DNA of 64,000 nt, taken from Microbacteriaceae bacterium VKM Ac-2855. GTDB taxonomy: Bacteria > Actinomycetota > Actinomycetes > Actinomycetales > Microbacteriaceae. A model generated the notes under the pieces. It made no database searches. It worked only from the letters and a program-made list of their open reading frames with translations, and was not told the origin of the DNA. Position numbers and translations under genes: made by a program. Every line of letters starts with the position of its first letter. The stretch's first letter is position 1. Shown piece after piece: positions 38,031 through 47,524 of this stretch. The DNA is taken from contig JABMLG010000005.1 in the NCBI GenBank assembly GCA_013204985.1, forward strand, positions 124,001 through 188,000. Direction: 5' to 3'.

Positions 38031-39479
38031 TTAAACTCTGGCCGGCTCGGCCGCCGTCGGTTCCGCGTCGTCGACGGGCTCCACCGCGGCCGTCGCTGCC
38101 GGGATGAGCGACGCGAGGACGGCGGCCGCGACGGAGACGCCGGCGCCGACCAGGAGGGCGACGCGGAACGCGTCCTCCGAGGGCAGTGCCGAGGCGCCGC
38201 TGCCGATGGTGAGCTGAGACAGGACGACGCCGATGACGGCCGCGCCCACCGATGTGCCGAGTGAACGCATGAGGGTGTTGAAGCTGTTCGCCGATGCCGT
38301 CTCGGAGCGGGGAACCGAGCCCATGACCAGCGCGGGCATCGCGCCGAACGCGAGCGCGACGCCGCTGTTGATGACGATCGCGGTGGCCAGGATGCCCCAC
38401 GTGCTTCCCATCCCCAGCAGCGCGACACCGTAGCCGGCCGCGATCGTGGCGGATCCGAGCACCAGAGTGAACTTCGGTCCGCGGGCGTCCGAGAGCCGAC
38501 CTCCGACCGGCGAGAGGAGCAGCATCATCAGCCCCGCTGGAGCGAGCCAGAGGCCCGCAGCCAAGACGGACTGCCCGAGTCCGTACCCCGTCGACTGGGG
38601 CACCTGGAGCAGCTGCGGCAGAACGAGCATGCTCGAGAACATTCCGAAGCCGACGAAGATCGACGCCACGTTCGTCATCAGCACGCGCGGGCGCGCCGTG
38701 GTCCGCAGGTCGACCAGCGGCTGCGGTGTACGCACTTCCCACCAGCCCCAGAGCGCCAGCACCACGACGGCGACCGCGGCGAGGCTGAGCGTGGAGGCCG
38801 ATGTCCAGCCCCAGGTGGCGCCCTTCGAGAGAGCGAGCAGGAGGCTGACGAGTCCGATGGCGAGACCGATCGCTCCGATACCGTCGAAGCGCTGACGGCG
38901 AGGTGTCTGCTCCGGTGACGGTGCGGCGAGCCACAGGGCGGCGGCGGTCAGGGCCGAGACGACGGCGCTGCCCCAGAAGAGGGTCCGCCAGTCGGCGAAC
39001 TCGATCACCGCGGAGGCGAGTGGCAGGCCGATCGCTCCGCCGACTCCGAGCGTCGAGCTGACGGTGGCGATCGATGCCGAGAGCTTCTGCGGCGGCAGCG
39101 CGTCGCGCAGCAGTGCGATGCCGAGAGGCATGATCCCACTGCCCAAGCCCTGGAGCGCCCGGCCGGCGATCATCGTCTCGACGTTCGGGGCGAGGGCGCA
39201 GACGACGGCGCCGAGCACCAGGGGGGCGGTGCAGATCACGAGCATCCGTTTCTTGCCGAACATGTCGCCGAGCCGGCCGGCGATCGGTACGAAGACTCCG
39301 GCGGCCAGGAGCGTCGCCGTGACGATCCAGGCGGTGTCGTCGGGACTGGCGTCGAAGATCCTCGGCAAGGAGGGGACGAGCGGCGTGATCATCGTCTGCG
39401 TCAGGGCGGAGGCGATCCCGGCGAAGGCGAGCGCCGCGACGAGGGGCCCCGTTCGCGCGCGGAGGCGGGTCAGAGACAT
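38031..39479 (-). CDS. DHA2-type drug exporter (MFS, 14 TM)
   Basis: A 482-residue proton-driven exporter with fourteen hydrophobic segments, the motif GRLGDMFGKKR between helices 2 and 3, and an antiporter motif C-like run SSTLGVGGAIGLPLA. DHA2 members export toxic compounds and antibiotics. ATG 39479 follows AAGGAG at 7 nt; an upstream ATG at 39494 is less likely. A 33-bp palindromic operator lies between this gene and the divergent MarR gene, so expression should respond to a MarR ligand, probably the drug itself. Confidence 0.9.
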   Translation of the reverse strand: MSLTRLRARTGPLVAALAFAGIASALTQTMITPLVPSLPRIFDASPDDTAWIVTATLLAAGVFVPIAGRLGDMFGKKRMLVICTAPLVLGAVVCALAPNVETMIAGRALQGLGSGIMPLGIALLRDALPPQKLSASIATVSSTLGVGGAIGLPLASAVIEFADWRTLFWGSAVVSALTAAALWLAAPSPEQTPRRQRFDGIGAIGLAIGLVSLLLALSKGATWGWTSASTLSLAAVAVVVLALWGWWEVRTPQPLVDLRTTARPRVLMTNVASIFVGFGMFSSMLVLPQLLQVPQSTGYGLGQSVLAAGLWLAPAGLMMLLLSPVGGRLSDARGPKFTLVLGSATIAAGYGVALLGMGSTWGILATAIVINSGVALAFGAMPALVMGSVPRSETASANSFNTLMRSLGTSVGAAVIGVVLSQLTIGSGASALPSEDAFRVALLVGAGVSVAAAVLASLIPAATAAVEPVDDAEPTAAEPARV

Positions 39480-39501
39480 AGGGCTCCTTCTCATCGATTC
39501 T

Positions 39502-39534
39502 TATGCATCATACACACGATATGTATGATGCATA
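39502..39534. promoter_or_regulatory. MarR operator of the DHA2 exporter
   Basis: Perfect 12-bp arms TATGCATCATAC (39502-39513) and complement (39523-39534) around a 9-bp spacer. It is strikingly AT-rich for this DNA. It lies 23 bp upstream of the exporter start and 36 bp upstream of the divergent MarR start, covering both promoter zones. Confidence 0.85.
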
Positions 39535-39569
39535 TTCGTTCTCGCTAAGATCGCAGCGGAGGATGAGTG

Positions 39570-40016
39570 ATGAGACGGGCTGTCGACGAGATCGAGTACG
39601 AGCAGATGCTGCTGACGCGGTACTCGCTCGCGCAGCTACGCACCGCCCAGGAGCTCGACCGGAGCGCCTACATCCTCCTCAGCCGCCTCGAGGCTCAGGG
39701 CCCGATGACCGTCGGTCAGCTCAGCGCCGCCCTGCAGCTCGATCTGTCGACCCTGCAGCGGCAGGCCGCGGCGGCGCTCCGACTCGGCCTCATCGAACGG
39801 ACTGCCGATCCTGCAGGGGGTCTGGCCCGTCGGCTCTCGCTCTCAGCGGAGGGCCTGGGACGCCTGGAATCGATGCGTGGACGGAACATCGACTCCGTCG
39901 GCAAGGTGATGCACGACTGGCCGGCCGAGGATGTCGAATCGTTCGCGCGCCTCCTCCGCCGCTTCAACGAGAACATCGAAGACCTCCGCGGCGAGCCCTG
40001 GCCTCGCGAGATCTGA
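39570..40016 (+). CDS. MarR-family regulator of the DHA2 exporter
   Basis: A 148-residue winged-helix repressor. The recognition region is MTVGQLSAALQLDLSTLQRQ and the wing RTADPAGGLARRLSLSAEG. GGAGG lies just upstream; ATG 39570 and GTG 39567 are both possible and differ by one residue. It is divergent from the DHA2 exporter and shares the AT-rich palindrome with it, the classic repressor/exporter layout. It has no conserved cysteine, so it is more likely ligand- than redox-controlled. Confidence 0.88.
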   Translation: MRRAVDEIEYEQMLLTRYSLAQLRTAQELDRSAYILLSRLEAQGPMTVGQLSAALQLDLSTLQRQAAAALRLGLIERTADPAGGLARRLSLSAEGLGRLESMRGRNIDSVGKVMHDWPAEDVESFARLLRRFNENIEDLRGEPWPREI

Positions 40017-40045
40017 TCCCGCGGGAGACGTTCCGTGGCGAGGTC

Positions 40046-40609
40046 TCAGAGCTTCGCCGCCAACTGCCAGAGGTTCACTCCCGAGACCGTCGACAGGGGG
40101 GAGTTCGGGAGGGAGTCGAGCGACAGCACCAGCTTCAACACCAGACGCTCCAAGGTCTCGAACTCCTCGACGGTCCAGCCCTCGGCGGCCGGAGTGCTGG
40201 TGCGGTCGATGGCGGCGCTGATCCGCTCCGCGACGGTCCTGCCGTACTCCGTCAGGACGATCACGGTGGCGCGCTGGTCGTTCGGGTCGGCCATCCTGGT
40301 GACGAGATCGGCGTCCTCCAGTCGACGGACGATCTTGCTGATGTTCGAGGTCCCGGTCTGGATGGCGTCGGCGACGTCCGACGGGCGCACGGCGCCGCGA
40401 TAGATCAGCTGGTTCACGAGCAGAAACGCTGGTAGGTCGTCCCGGAGGGGGAAGTCGCTCTGCCGCATCAGCTCCTCGCGGGAGCTGCTCGCCGTCGACC
40501 ACGTCACGAATGCATGCATCGCGATTCGCAGCTTGGCGCTGGTGGGGCCGACGAGGGGTCGCATCGCCTCCGGCGTCGGCACATCAGACGCGTGCGCGGC
40601 TCTAGCCAC
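40046..40609 (-). CDS. Second MarR-family regulator
   Basis: A 187-residue MarR protein with an N-terminal extension of about 30 residues. The winged helix shows RPSDVADAIQTGTSNISKIV and the wing RMADPNDQRATVIVLTEYG. GTG 40609 is the apparent start; an ATG 45 bp further in is an alternative. It is convergent with the first MarR gene (29-bp gap) and divergent from the MFS/GH43 pair 287 bp away. Its target may be that pair or a distant gene. I see no clear palindrome that decides this. Confidence 0.85.
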   Translation of the reverse strand: MARAAHASDVPTPEAMRPLVGPTSAKLRIAMHAFVTWSTASSSREELMRQSDFPLRDDLPAFLLVNQLIYRGAVRPSDVADAIQTGTSNISKIVRRLEDADLVTRMADPNDQRATVIVLTEYGRTVAERISAAIDRTSTPAAEGWTVEEFETLERLVLKLVLSLDSLPNSPLSTVSGVNLWQLAAKL

Positions 40610-40896
40610 TTCTGCTCACCAGTACTCCCTCTCGCGGGGCCCTGCCCGTTCCCGTCCGGCGAGGCGGCGCTCGCAGGAGCCTCCCTCGATGGTAGATCGA
40701 CGCGTGCCCGCGGCCTAACGCATCGGCGCTGGTTCGTGGGTCCGCTGCCCGAGCCGGGCGCCCTCGGAGGTGTCGATGCTCGAGGTCGGTTTATCGTCTC
40801 CGCGCCAGTTGTAGTGGCGATACGACAGTTAAATCGCTATGGTCGTGCCCAGTCGCACCGCCGTGCCGACTCGGCCCACCACGTAAGGACGAGACG

Positions 40897-42246
40897 ATGA
40901 CGTCATCAGGCCCCACCCCTCCGCTCCCGCAGCCGGACGCCGCGAGCCCGCTCACGAAGTCGATCGACACGCACCTGCCCGGCGCACCGGACGTAAGCCC
41001 CGAGGGCGTCCGTCTGGACACCACCGAGCGCGTTCCGTTCCGGGGCAGGTTTCGCCGATTGGCGCTGAACCTCGTATTCGCGAACTTCAGCCTCTTCATG
41101 ATCTACGGGGCCGTGCCCACGATCCTGCTCCCGATCCAGATCCAGCAGCTCGATCCCGCGAACAAGGTCGCGAATCTCGCCCTGGTCACCTCGGTCGCGG
41201 TTTTCGCTGCGATGATCGTCCAACCGGTCGCAGGGATCCTGTCGGACCGCACGCGCAGCCGTCTCGGTAGACGAGCGCCGTGGATGCTCGGCGGTGCCGT
41301 CGCCACCGGCGCCGCTCTCATCGCTCTCTCGTTCTCGCAGAGCATCCTCGCGATCGCGATCCTCTGGACCGCCACCATCGTCGCGGTCAACTTCGTCCAG
41401 TCACCCCTCAGCGCAGTCATGCCGGACCGCGTGCCGCGAGTTCGGCGCGGAACTTTCGCAACCTTCATCGGGCTGGGTCTGATCGCCGGAGGCGTCGGCG
41501 GATCCGCGGTCGCCGCGGCGCTCTCCACCGATCTCTCCGTGGCCTACCTGGTCTTCGCGATCGTCCCGGTCCTCGCCATGCTGAACCTCGTTCTGCGCAA
41601 TCGGGACCACTCCTCGGCCGGACTCGAACGCCCGAAGGCGAGCCTGAAGGAGTATGCGAAGACGTTCTGGGTGAATCCTCGCAAGCATCCCGACTTCTTC
41701 TGGGCCTTCACCAACCGCCTCGTGATCTTCACCGCGTACTACATCGTCAACGGCTACCTCTTCTACATCCTCCAGGACTACGTCGGGTTGGGCGGCGCCG
41801 CCGTCGGATACGTCCCCCTGCTGGGCGGGATCAATCTGCTTTTCAGCCTCGTCACCATCTCGCTGTTCGGCCCTCTGAGCGACCGCCTGGGACGACGGAA
41901 GATCATCGTCGTCCTCGCTGCGATCGTCATCGGAGTCGCCTTCATCGCGCCCTGGGTCTCGCCCACGCTGATCGGCGTGATGATCTACGCGGCGCTCTCC
42001 GGGGCGGGCTTCGGCGTCTACCAGTCGGTCGACTCCGCTCTCATGAGCGAGGTGCTGCCCTCTCAGAAGTCGTTCGGCAAGGACCTCGGCGTGCTCAATT
42101 TCGCGCAGTCGCTCCCGCAGATCATCGCTCCGGCCATCGCGGGATCGCTGGTCATCGTCGGCGGTTACGCCGCTCTCTTCCCCGTCGGCCTGGCGATCGC
42201 CGTTCTCGGCGCGCTCACAGTCCTCCCGATCCGCTCTGTGCGCTGA
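40897..42246 (+). CDS. MFS/GPH-like sugar transporter
   Basis: A 449-residue carrier with a polar N-terminal tail of about 60 residues and twelve membrane segments. SDRTRSRLGRRAPWMLGG is the loop 2-3 motif and closely resembles that of the MFS gene at 29.9 kb, so the two are probably paralogues. ATG 40897 follows AAGGACGAG. It lies 41 bp upstream of a GH43 gene and presumably imports the arabino- or galacto-oligosaccharide that enzyme cuts. The upstream 280 bp hold no gene. Confidence 0.87.
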   Translation: MTSSGPTPPLPQPDAASPLTKSIDTHLPGAPDVSPEGVRLDTTERVPFRGRFRRLALNLVFANFSLFMIYGAVPTILLPIQIQQLDPANKVANLALVTSVAVFAAMIVQPVAGILSDRTRSRLGRRAPWMLGGAVATGAALIALSFSQSILAIAILWTATIVAVNFVQSPLSAVMPDRVPRVRRGTFATFIGLGLIAGGVGGSAVAAALSTDLSVAYLVFAIVPVLAMLNLVLRNRDHSSAGLERPKASLKEYAKTFWVNPRKHPDFFWAFTNRLVIFTAYYIVNGYLFYILQDYVGLGGAAVGYVPLLGGINLLFSLVTISLFGPLSDRLGRRKIIVVLAAIVIGVAFIAPWVSPTLIGVMIYAALSGAGFGVYQSVDSALMSEVLPSQKSFGKDLGVLNFAQSLPQIIAPAIAGSLVIVGGYAALFPVGLAIAVLGALTVLPIRSVR

Positions 42247-42287
42247 TCCCCGCATGACCCCGTTCTCCTCTCGAAAGGACTCTTACC

Positions 42288-43343
42288 GTGACCCTCTCCT
42301 CCTTCCGACCCGGCGCGACGTGGCTCGACACGGACGGCAACCGCATCCACGCGCACGGTGGCTCGATCTTCTTCGAGGACGGCACCTACTACTGGTACGG
42401 AGAGAACAAGGAACGCTCGACCGCGGGAAGCGGGATCTGGCATTGGGGAGTGCGCTGCTACAGCTCCACTGACCTCTACAACTGGACCGACCGCGGCCTC
42501 ATCATCCCGCCCACTCCCGATGACTCGGAGTCACCTCTGCATCCCGCGAAAGGGATGGATCGGCCGCACATCATCAAGAATCGCCGCACCGGACAGTACG
42601 TCTGTTGGATCAAGGTCATCGGTCACACCGAGCAGCAGGAGCAACTGTCGACCGTTCTCGTCGCCGACGACATCCTGGGCCCGTACGCCGTTGTCCGCGA
42701 ATCGTTCCAGCCGCTCGGAATGAACGCCGGCGACTTCGACCTCGTCGTCGAACCCACCGACGGAAAGGCCTACTACTACTTCGAACGCGTGCACAGCGAG
42801 CTGATCTGCGCTGATCTGACGGACGACTACCTCGGAGTCACCGGGTACTACTCCACCCACTTTCCGCACCCGCATCCGCCGCTCGTGCGCGAGGCTCCCG
42901 CCTACTTCCGCCGAGAAGGGACCCATTACCTGATCACCTCCGGCACGACCGGCTACTTCCCCAACCCCTCCGAGATCGCCGCCGCACCGTCCTTCCACGG
43001 CCCGTGGAAGGTCATCGGCGATGCTCACCCTGAAGACGACTCCAGAACGTCATACCGATCGCAGATCAGCTCGGTGTTCAAGCATCCCGAGAAGAAGGAC
43101 CTTTACATCGCCCTTGCCGACAGATGGCTGCCCGAACTCGATGCAGCGGCGTCCGACCAGTCCGAGAACTTCACCAAACTGTTCACGGGTCGTGCCCACG
43201 AGATGAGCGGCGCCGCGGCGATGGCGGAGCACGCGGTCCCCGATACGTCGATCGCCGATTACGTGTGGCTCCCGGTCCGGTTCGACGACGGACACCCGAC
43301 CATCATCTGGGCTGACGAGTGGCGGATCGAAGACTTCGGCTAG
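42288..43343 (+). CDS. Glycoside hydrolase family 43 enzyme
   Basis: A 351-residue five-bladed propeller enzyme. The first blade reads WLDTDGNRIHAHGGSIFFED and is followed by YYWYGENKE, the pattern of GH43 members near exo-beta-1,3-galactanases (GH43_24-like). Acidic residues in the blades (RPHIIKN, GDFDLVVE) fit the inverting mechanism. There is no signal peptide, so substrate must be imported, consistent with the MFS gene 41 bp upstream. GTG 42288 follows GAAAGGAC. Substrate assignment is by family resemblance only. Confidence 0.8.
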   Translation: MTLSSFRPGATWLDTDGNRIHAHGGSIFFEDGTYYWYGENKERSTAGSGIWHWGVRCYSSTDLYNWTDRGLIIPPTPDDSESPLHPAKGMDRPHIIKNRRTGQYVCWIKVIGHTEQQEQLSTVLVADDILGPYAVVRESFQPLGMNAGDFDLVVEPTDGKAYYYFERVHSELICADLTDDYLGVTGYYSTHFPHPHPPLVREAPAYFRREGTHYLITSGTTGYFPNPSEIAAAPSFHGPWKVIGDAHPEDDSRTSYRSQISSVFKHPEKKDLYIALADRWLPELDAAASDQSENFTKLFTGRAHEMSGAAAMAEHAVPDTSIADYVWLPVRFDDGHPTIIWADEWRIEDFG

Positions 43344-43377
43344 ACACGTCGACGGCCTGCGGGCGCTTTCACCCGAA

Positions 43378-43420
43378 CGGCCTCGAAGCCGGAGGTCCGC
43401 GAGGACCGGCTTCGAGGCCG
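43378..43420. terminator. Bidirectional terminator between GH43 and GH78
   Basis: A perfect 15-bp inverted repeat CGGCCTCGAAGCCGG (43378-43392) and complement (43406-43420) with a 13-nt loop. On the + strand CCGTTCTTTCCCC follows, giving a weak T-rich tail. It lies between two convergent genes. Confidence 0.8.
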
Positions 43421-43454
43421 CCGTTCTTTCCCCGCAGAGCGGGGAGGGAATGTT

Positions 43455-46133
43455 TCAGTCACTCCGCAGCGCGGAGCTGCGCGCCGGAACCGTAGAGTCA
43501 TCCTCCGACCAGGACAGGTTGTGGACGCCGCCGCTGAGGGCTTCCCGCATCCCGCCGATCTCGACCTCCGCCTCCGTTCCGAGTGGGACCGAGAGCCGTA
43601 GCAGAATCCGGCCCTCGGACCGCTCCCACCTCGAGACGATCGTCCCGTACCCGGTCGCGAGAGACGTCTCAGCGAAGGTCAGCTCTCCGAAGGTCGGCGA
43701 GACGAGGAAGCGTCGGTAGCCGGGCTCGAGGGGTCGGACGCCCGCCACGTATTCGTGCAGCCACTGGGTGACGCTGCCGAATGCGTAGTGGTTGTGCGAG
43801 TCGGCGGGGTTCCCCTTCTTGTCGTGCCCCTCCCATGTCTCCCAGATGGTCGTCGCTCCCTGAGCGATCTGCGCCATCCACGAGGGCGATGTCGGGTTCA
43901 GGAGCACCCGCCAGGCCACATCCTCCCGGCCGTTGTCGCACAGCGCAGGGAGTAGGAGCGCGGTACTGAGGAAGCCCGTGTCGAGATGGTCGCCCGCGGT
44001 TTCGATCAACTCGACCAGGCGGTCCGTCGCGGCCGCTCGGGCAGTCTGGGGGAGAAGGTCGAAGGCCAGTGCTCGCACGTAGTCGTCCTGCCGATCGGCC
44101 CCGATCCGCGTGCCGCGCCGCCGGACGAAGGCCAGGTTGTACGCCTCCTTCGCCGAGTCCGCGACGTCGGCGAAGTGCTCGCGGTCGTCGTCGTGACCCA
44201 GAATGTCCGCGATGCCGCTGAGCAGGCGGGCGGAGTTCGCGAAGTAGGCCGTCGCCACCTCGGGGCGCCCGGTGAGCAGGTTGCCGGCCATCTGAGAAGC
44301 CGCCGTCTCGCCCGGTCGGAGCCACTCGCCCCAGTTGAATCCGGTGTCGATGATGAAGTCTTCGAGCGGTCCGAGCCGTCGCCCGAGGCGGCGCGACACT
44401 CCGCGCTTACATCCGCGGCGTTCGAGGAACCGCACCCACTCCTTCGCGCTGTCGTACTGGTTCTCGAGCACCTGGAGGTCCCCGAAGTACCGGTGCAGAG
44501 TCCACGGCAGCATGACCGAAACGTCGCCCCACCCGACCGAGGTCCGCGCCATTTCCTGCAGTCTGTCCTTCTCGCCGAGCGATCCCGGCGCCTCGGAGGG
44601 GATCACCGGGGGGATCGTTCCGTCGTGGAACTGGTCGGCGGCGAGATTTCGGAGGTAGCGCCGGAGGTAGGCGTCGGTCCGGGCGAGGATGCTGGCCGCG
44701 GGTCCGAAGATCTGGATGTCGCCGGTCCACCCCGACCGCTCGCGGGTCGGGCAATCCGTCGGGGTGTCGGCGAAGTTCGAGCTCATCGACCACCAGGAGT
44801 TCCGCCACAGCTGGACGAGGCGCGGGTCCGAGCAGTCGAAGTGGCCGGTGCGCTCGAGATCCGTCGAGACGACGACCGCCTCGACGTCCTGATCGGTCAG
44901 GAGGTGAGTGCTTCCCTCGACTGAGAGATAGCGGAAGCCGCGCACTGCGAACGACGTCTCGTACACGCGAGCCGTCCCGTCGAGGACCACCTCGTCCCGC
45001 TGGAACCATTCGTCGTCTTTCGAGGACCCGGGGAAATGGAGGTAGTCGGTGTTGAGCTCGCCGTCGCGGGTGAGGACCTCGCTGTAGCGGAGCACGGCTT
45101 TGCTGCCGGCCGGGCCGGTGAGCAGGATCCGGGCGTGGCCATTGAAGTTCTGGCCGAAATCCACGAGCTGATCACCGGCCGGCGTCTGAGAAACCGTGCC
45201 GCGGAGCGTCCCGACCTGCGTGACCCTCTCGACCTCCTCCGCGATGAGTCGCCGCGGATGCGTGGCAAGCGGCACGGCGGACCGCTCATTCTCCGGCCCG
45301 CTTCCCGGGCCGAGCCACTGCATTCCGTCGATCCGGAGGTCGACCCGCTCGCCGAACTTCGGGTCAGCGGAGACGATCCGCCCCGTGCCGACCGTCCAGG
45401 ACGAGTCGCTGCCGACGACGAGTCGCTCACCGTTCCCGAGCTCGACGGCGATCTGCGCGATCGCCGCGAGGCGGTCGCCGAAGCGCTCAGGCTTCGAAAA
45501 GGCTCCCAGGCGGCCCCGGAAGCGACCTTCCGAAACCACGACGCCTATCGCGTTCGCGCCCTCCCTGAGGAGATCCGTGACGTCGTACGTCTGGTACTCG
45601 ACGTAGGCGTCGAAAGGGGTGAACCGTGGGACGAGGGCCTGATCGGTCACGTTCACTCCGTTGATCCAGAGTTTGTACCAGCCCAGTGCGCTCACGTACG
45701 CCCGCGCTCTCAGGGTCGGTGACGGCAGCTCCAGATCGGATCGGAAGTAGAGCGTCCGCGGGGATTCGGTCACCGGGTCGGTGATCCAGTGGGCGATCCA
45801 GTCGTCCTCCTCGAGCAATCCGGTCTCGAAGACCGACGGCGGGCTCCACTCGGACACTTCTTCGACCGAGCCGACCTGAACTCTCCACCAGTAGCGAGTA
45901 GCGGAGGCCAGCGGCGGACCGCCGTAGGCGTGTCCGAACGGAGCCGGGTCGTCCACCCAACCCGACCTCCAGAGGATCCCCGAGCCGGCGAAGCCCGGGT
46001 CGGTCGCGACCTCGATCGCGTACCTATCCTGAACACCGTCCTGCACCTTCCAGGAGAGCACGGGTGCGGGGGAGTCGATTCCCAGGGGTTCGACGAGGTC
46101 GTTGACGGTCGGAGACGAGATGAGGGGCGCCAT
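43455..46133 (-). CDS. Glycoside hydrolase family 78 alpha-L-rhamnosidase
   Basis: An 892-residue enzyme with the full GH78 layout: N-terminal fibronectin-like and beta-sandwich domains (about 1-330), an (alpha/alpha)6 barrel (about 400-780) and a C-terminal beta domain. The catalytic stretch DCPTRERSGWTGD carries the general acid Glu and the sugar-binding Asp residues; GATTIWETWEGHD holds the base region. It has no signal peptide and removes terminal L-rhamnose from imported rhamnosides. It lies 45 bp downstream of an MFS gene. Free rhamnose could enter the FAH/SDR pathway at the left end of the window. Confidence 0.92.
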   Translation of the reverse strand: MAPLISSPTVNDLVEPLGIDSPAPVLSWKVQDGVQDRYAIEVATDPGFAGSGILWRSGWVDDPAPFGHAYGGPPLASATRYWWRVQVGSVEEVSEWSPPSVFETGLLEEDDWIAHWITDPVTESPRTLYFRSDLELPSPTLRARAYVSALGWYKLWINGVNVTDQALVPRFTPFDAYVEYQTYDVTDLLREGANAIGVVVSEGRFRGRLGAFSKPERFGDRLAAIAQIAVELGNGERLVVGSDSSWTVGTGRIVSADPKFGERVDLRIDGMQWLGPGSGPENERSAVPLATHPRRLIAEEVERVTQVGTLRGTVSQTPAGDQLVDFGQNFNGHARILLTGPAGSKAVLRYSEVLTRDGELNTDYLHFPGSSKDDEWFQRDEVVLDGTARVYETSFAVRGFRYLSVEGSTHLLTDQDVEAVVVSTDLERTGHFDCSDPRLVQLWRNSWWSMSSNFADTPTDCPTRERSGWTGDIQIFGPAASILARTDAYLRRYLRNLAADQFHDGTIPPVIPSEAPGSLGEKDRLQEMARTSVGWGDVSVMLPWTLHRYFGDLQVLENQYDSAKEWVRFLERRGCKRGVSRRLGRRLGPLEDFIIDTGFNWGEWLRPGETAASQMAGNLLTGRPEVATAYFANSARLLSGIADILGHDDDREHFADVADSAKEAYNLAFVRRRGTRIGADRQDDYVRALAFDLLPQTARAAATDRLVELIETAGDHLDTGFLSTALLLPALCDNGREDVAWRVLLNPTSPSWMAQIAQGATTIWETWEGHDKKGNPADSHNHYAFGSVTQWLHEYVAGVRPLEPGYRRFLVSPTFGELTFAETSLATGYGTIVSRWERSEGRILLRLSVPLGTEAEVEIGGMREALSGGVHNLSWSEDDSTVPARSSALRSD

Positions 46134-46178
46134 GCCGTGGTCCTTTTCTTGTGAGGGAAGTCGCGTTGCGGGAGGTCG

Positions 46179-47486
46179 TCAGCGTGAGGAAGTGTCGGAC
46201 GTGAGGCCGACCGGGGCGGCCACCGTGGCTGGGTCGTCTCCGAGCGCCGATCGGAATTCGCTGTGCGCATCTCGCTTGCGGAACACCACCCAAGCCCAGG
46301 CGACCCCGACGAGAGCGAGGGCCGCGAGGACGCCGTACATCACGCTCGGCCCGACAAGCAGGAGCAACGGTGTCACCGAGGCGAGGCCGGCTGCGGCGAA
46401 TCGGGCGACCGAGATGATCACGCCCTGCGCCGTGGTGCGCAGGAGCGTAGGGAAGGACTGCTGGGTCCAGACCTTCATGATCCCCTCGAACGCGAAGGCG
46501 CTGCCCGCGGCGGCGAGGACGGCCTGCGCGAGGTACGTGGGGATGCTCACGCCGAACACGGCGTAGACGAGTGGTGCGGCGACCAGGCAGATCGCGCCGA
46601 TCGTGAAGTAGAGGAACCGGGAGGGTTTGTCGGCGATCTTCATGAACCACAGGAAGCCTGCGATCGAGAGTGGCAGGAGGGGGAGGCCGATCACCGCGGC
46701 CGTCTCGATCGGGATGCCGCCGAAGTTGACCAGTACGTAGTTGCCGTACTGGCCGGTGGTGTTGGCGACGAGGTTGGTCAGCGTGTAGAACACGATCAGG
46801 GCGACGAAAGGGGTGCGGTAGGGCGCTCGGAAGAGTTCGCGGATCGAACCGCGGTCGAGTCGGGTTCTCGTGCCGCCCGCCAGGCGATTCCGACGAGCGG
46901 TCTGCCAGACGTGCGACTCGGGGATGGTCAAGCGGGCGATCATCGTGAGCAGGGCCACGGCGGCGATGATCGCGAAGATGATTCGAACACCGGGGACGCC
47001 CTGCGCTGCCAGCTGGGAGCCGACGACGGTGCTCACGACGATGCCTGCGATCCAGAGCAGATTCGAGAGCCCCAGGAGCCGCCCGCGGTTCTTATCGGTC
47101 GCGGCCTCCGAGATCGTCGAAAGAGACACGGGCAGATCCGCACCGGTGCCCAGGCCCAGTAGCAGCGCCGAGGCGAACAAAACGGGGAAGCTCGGCGCCA
47201 GGATCAGGCCGAGCAGGGCCACGAGGATCACGACCATGGTCACGGTGAAGATCGGGCGGCGACCGAAGCGGTCCCCCAATCGCCCGCCGATCAGGGCACC
47301 GACCGCGATTCCGAACGTGAGGGACCCGGAGGTGAGCCCGACCTGGAGTTCATCGAGGCCGAAGGCCCGCTGGAAGACGACGATGGCGATGCCGAAACTG
47401 ATGATCGCAGCCGCGTCGATGTACGAGGCCATCCCCGAAACGATCGCGACCCACCAGGGCCCGCCCCTGCGTTGATTCTGAACCAT
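46179..47486 (-). CDS. MFS transporter of the rhamnosidase operon
   Basis: A 435-residue carrier with twelve membrane segments. GGRLGDRFGRRPIF between helices 2 and 3 and PESHVW near the end of the first half are typical of the sugar-porter/metabolite-H+ symporter MFS groups. ATG 47486 follows AAGGGAGA. An 18-bp perfect palindrome lies 20 bp upstream. With GH78 it forms a two-gene operon for uptake and cleavage of a rhamnoside, possibly a plant flavonoid glycoside; that substrate is a guess. Confidence 0.85.
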   Translation of the reverse strand: MVQNQRRGGPWWVAIVSGMASYIDAAAIISFGIAIVVFQRAFGLDELQVGLTSGSLTFGIAVGALIGGRLGDRFGRRPIFTVTMVVILVALLGLILAPSFPVLFASALLLGLGTGADLPVSLSTISEAATDKNRGRLLGLSNLLWIAGIVVSTVVGSQLAAQGVPGVRIIFAIIAAVALLTMIARLTIPESHVWQTARRNRLAGGTRTRLDRGSIRELFRAPYRTPFVALIVFYTLTNLVANTTGQYGNYVLVNFGGIPIETAAVIGLPLLPLSIAGFLWFMKIADKPSRFLYFTIGAICLVAAPLVYAVFGVSIPTYLAQAVLAAAGSAFAFEGIMKVWTQQSFPTLLRTTAQGVIISVARFAAAGLASVTPLLLLVGPSVMYGVLAALALVGVAWAWVVFRKRDAHSEFRSALGDDPATVAAPVGLTSDTSSR

Positions 47487-47506
47487 GCTTCTCCCTTGAA
47501 GTGTGT

Positions 47507-47524
47507 CTGTGAATCGATTCACAG
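47507..47524. promoter_or_regulatory. Operator candidate of the rhamnosidase operon
   Basis: CTGTGAATCGATTCACAG is an 18-bp perfect palindrome 20 bp upstream of the MFS start. Its centre (ATCGAT) resembles LacI-family sites, but the arms differ from the three sites of the 29-32 kb LacI cluster, so another regulator, not encoded nearby, should bind it. Confidence 0.75.

Noticed and set aside
40810-40840. Operator of the MFS/GH43 pair
   Set aside because: GCGAT and ATCGC half-sites are present but short, and they match none of the clear operators, so I could not support a regulator.
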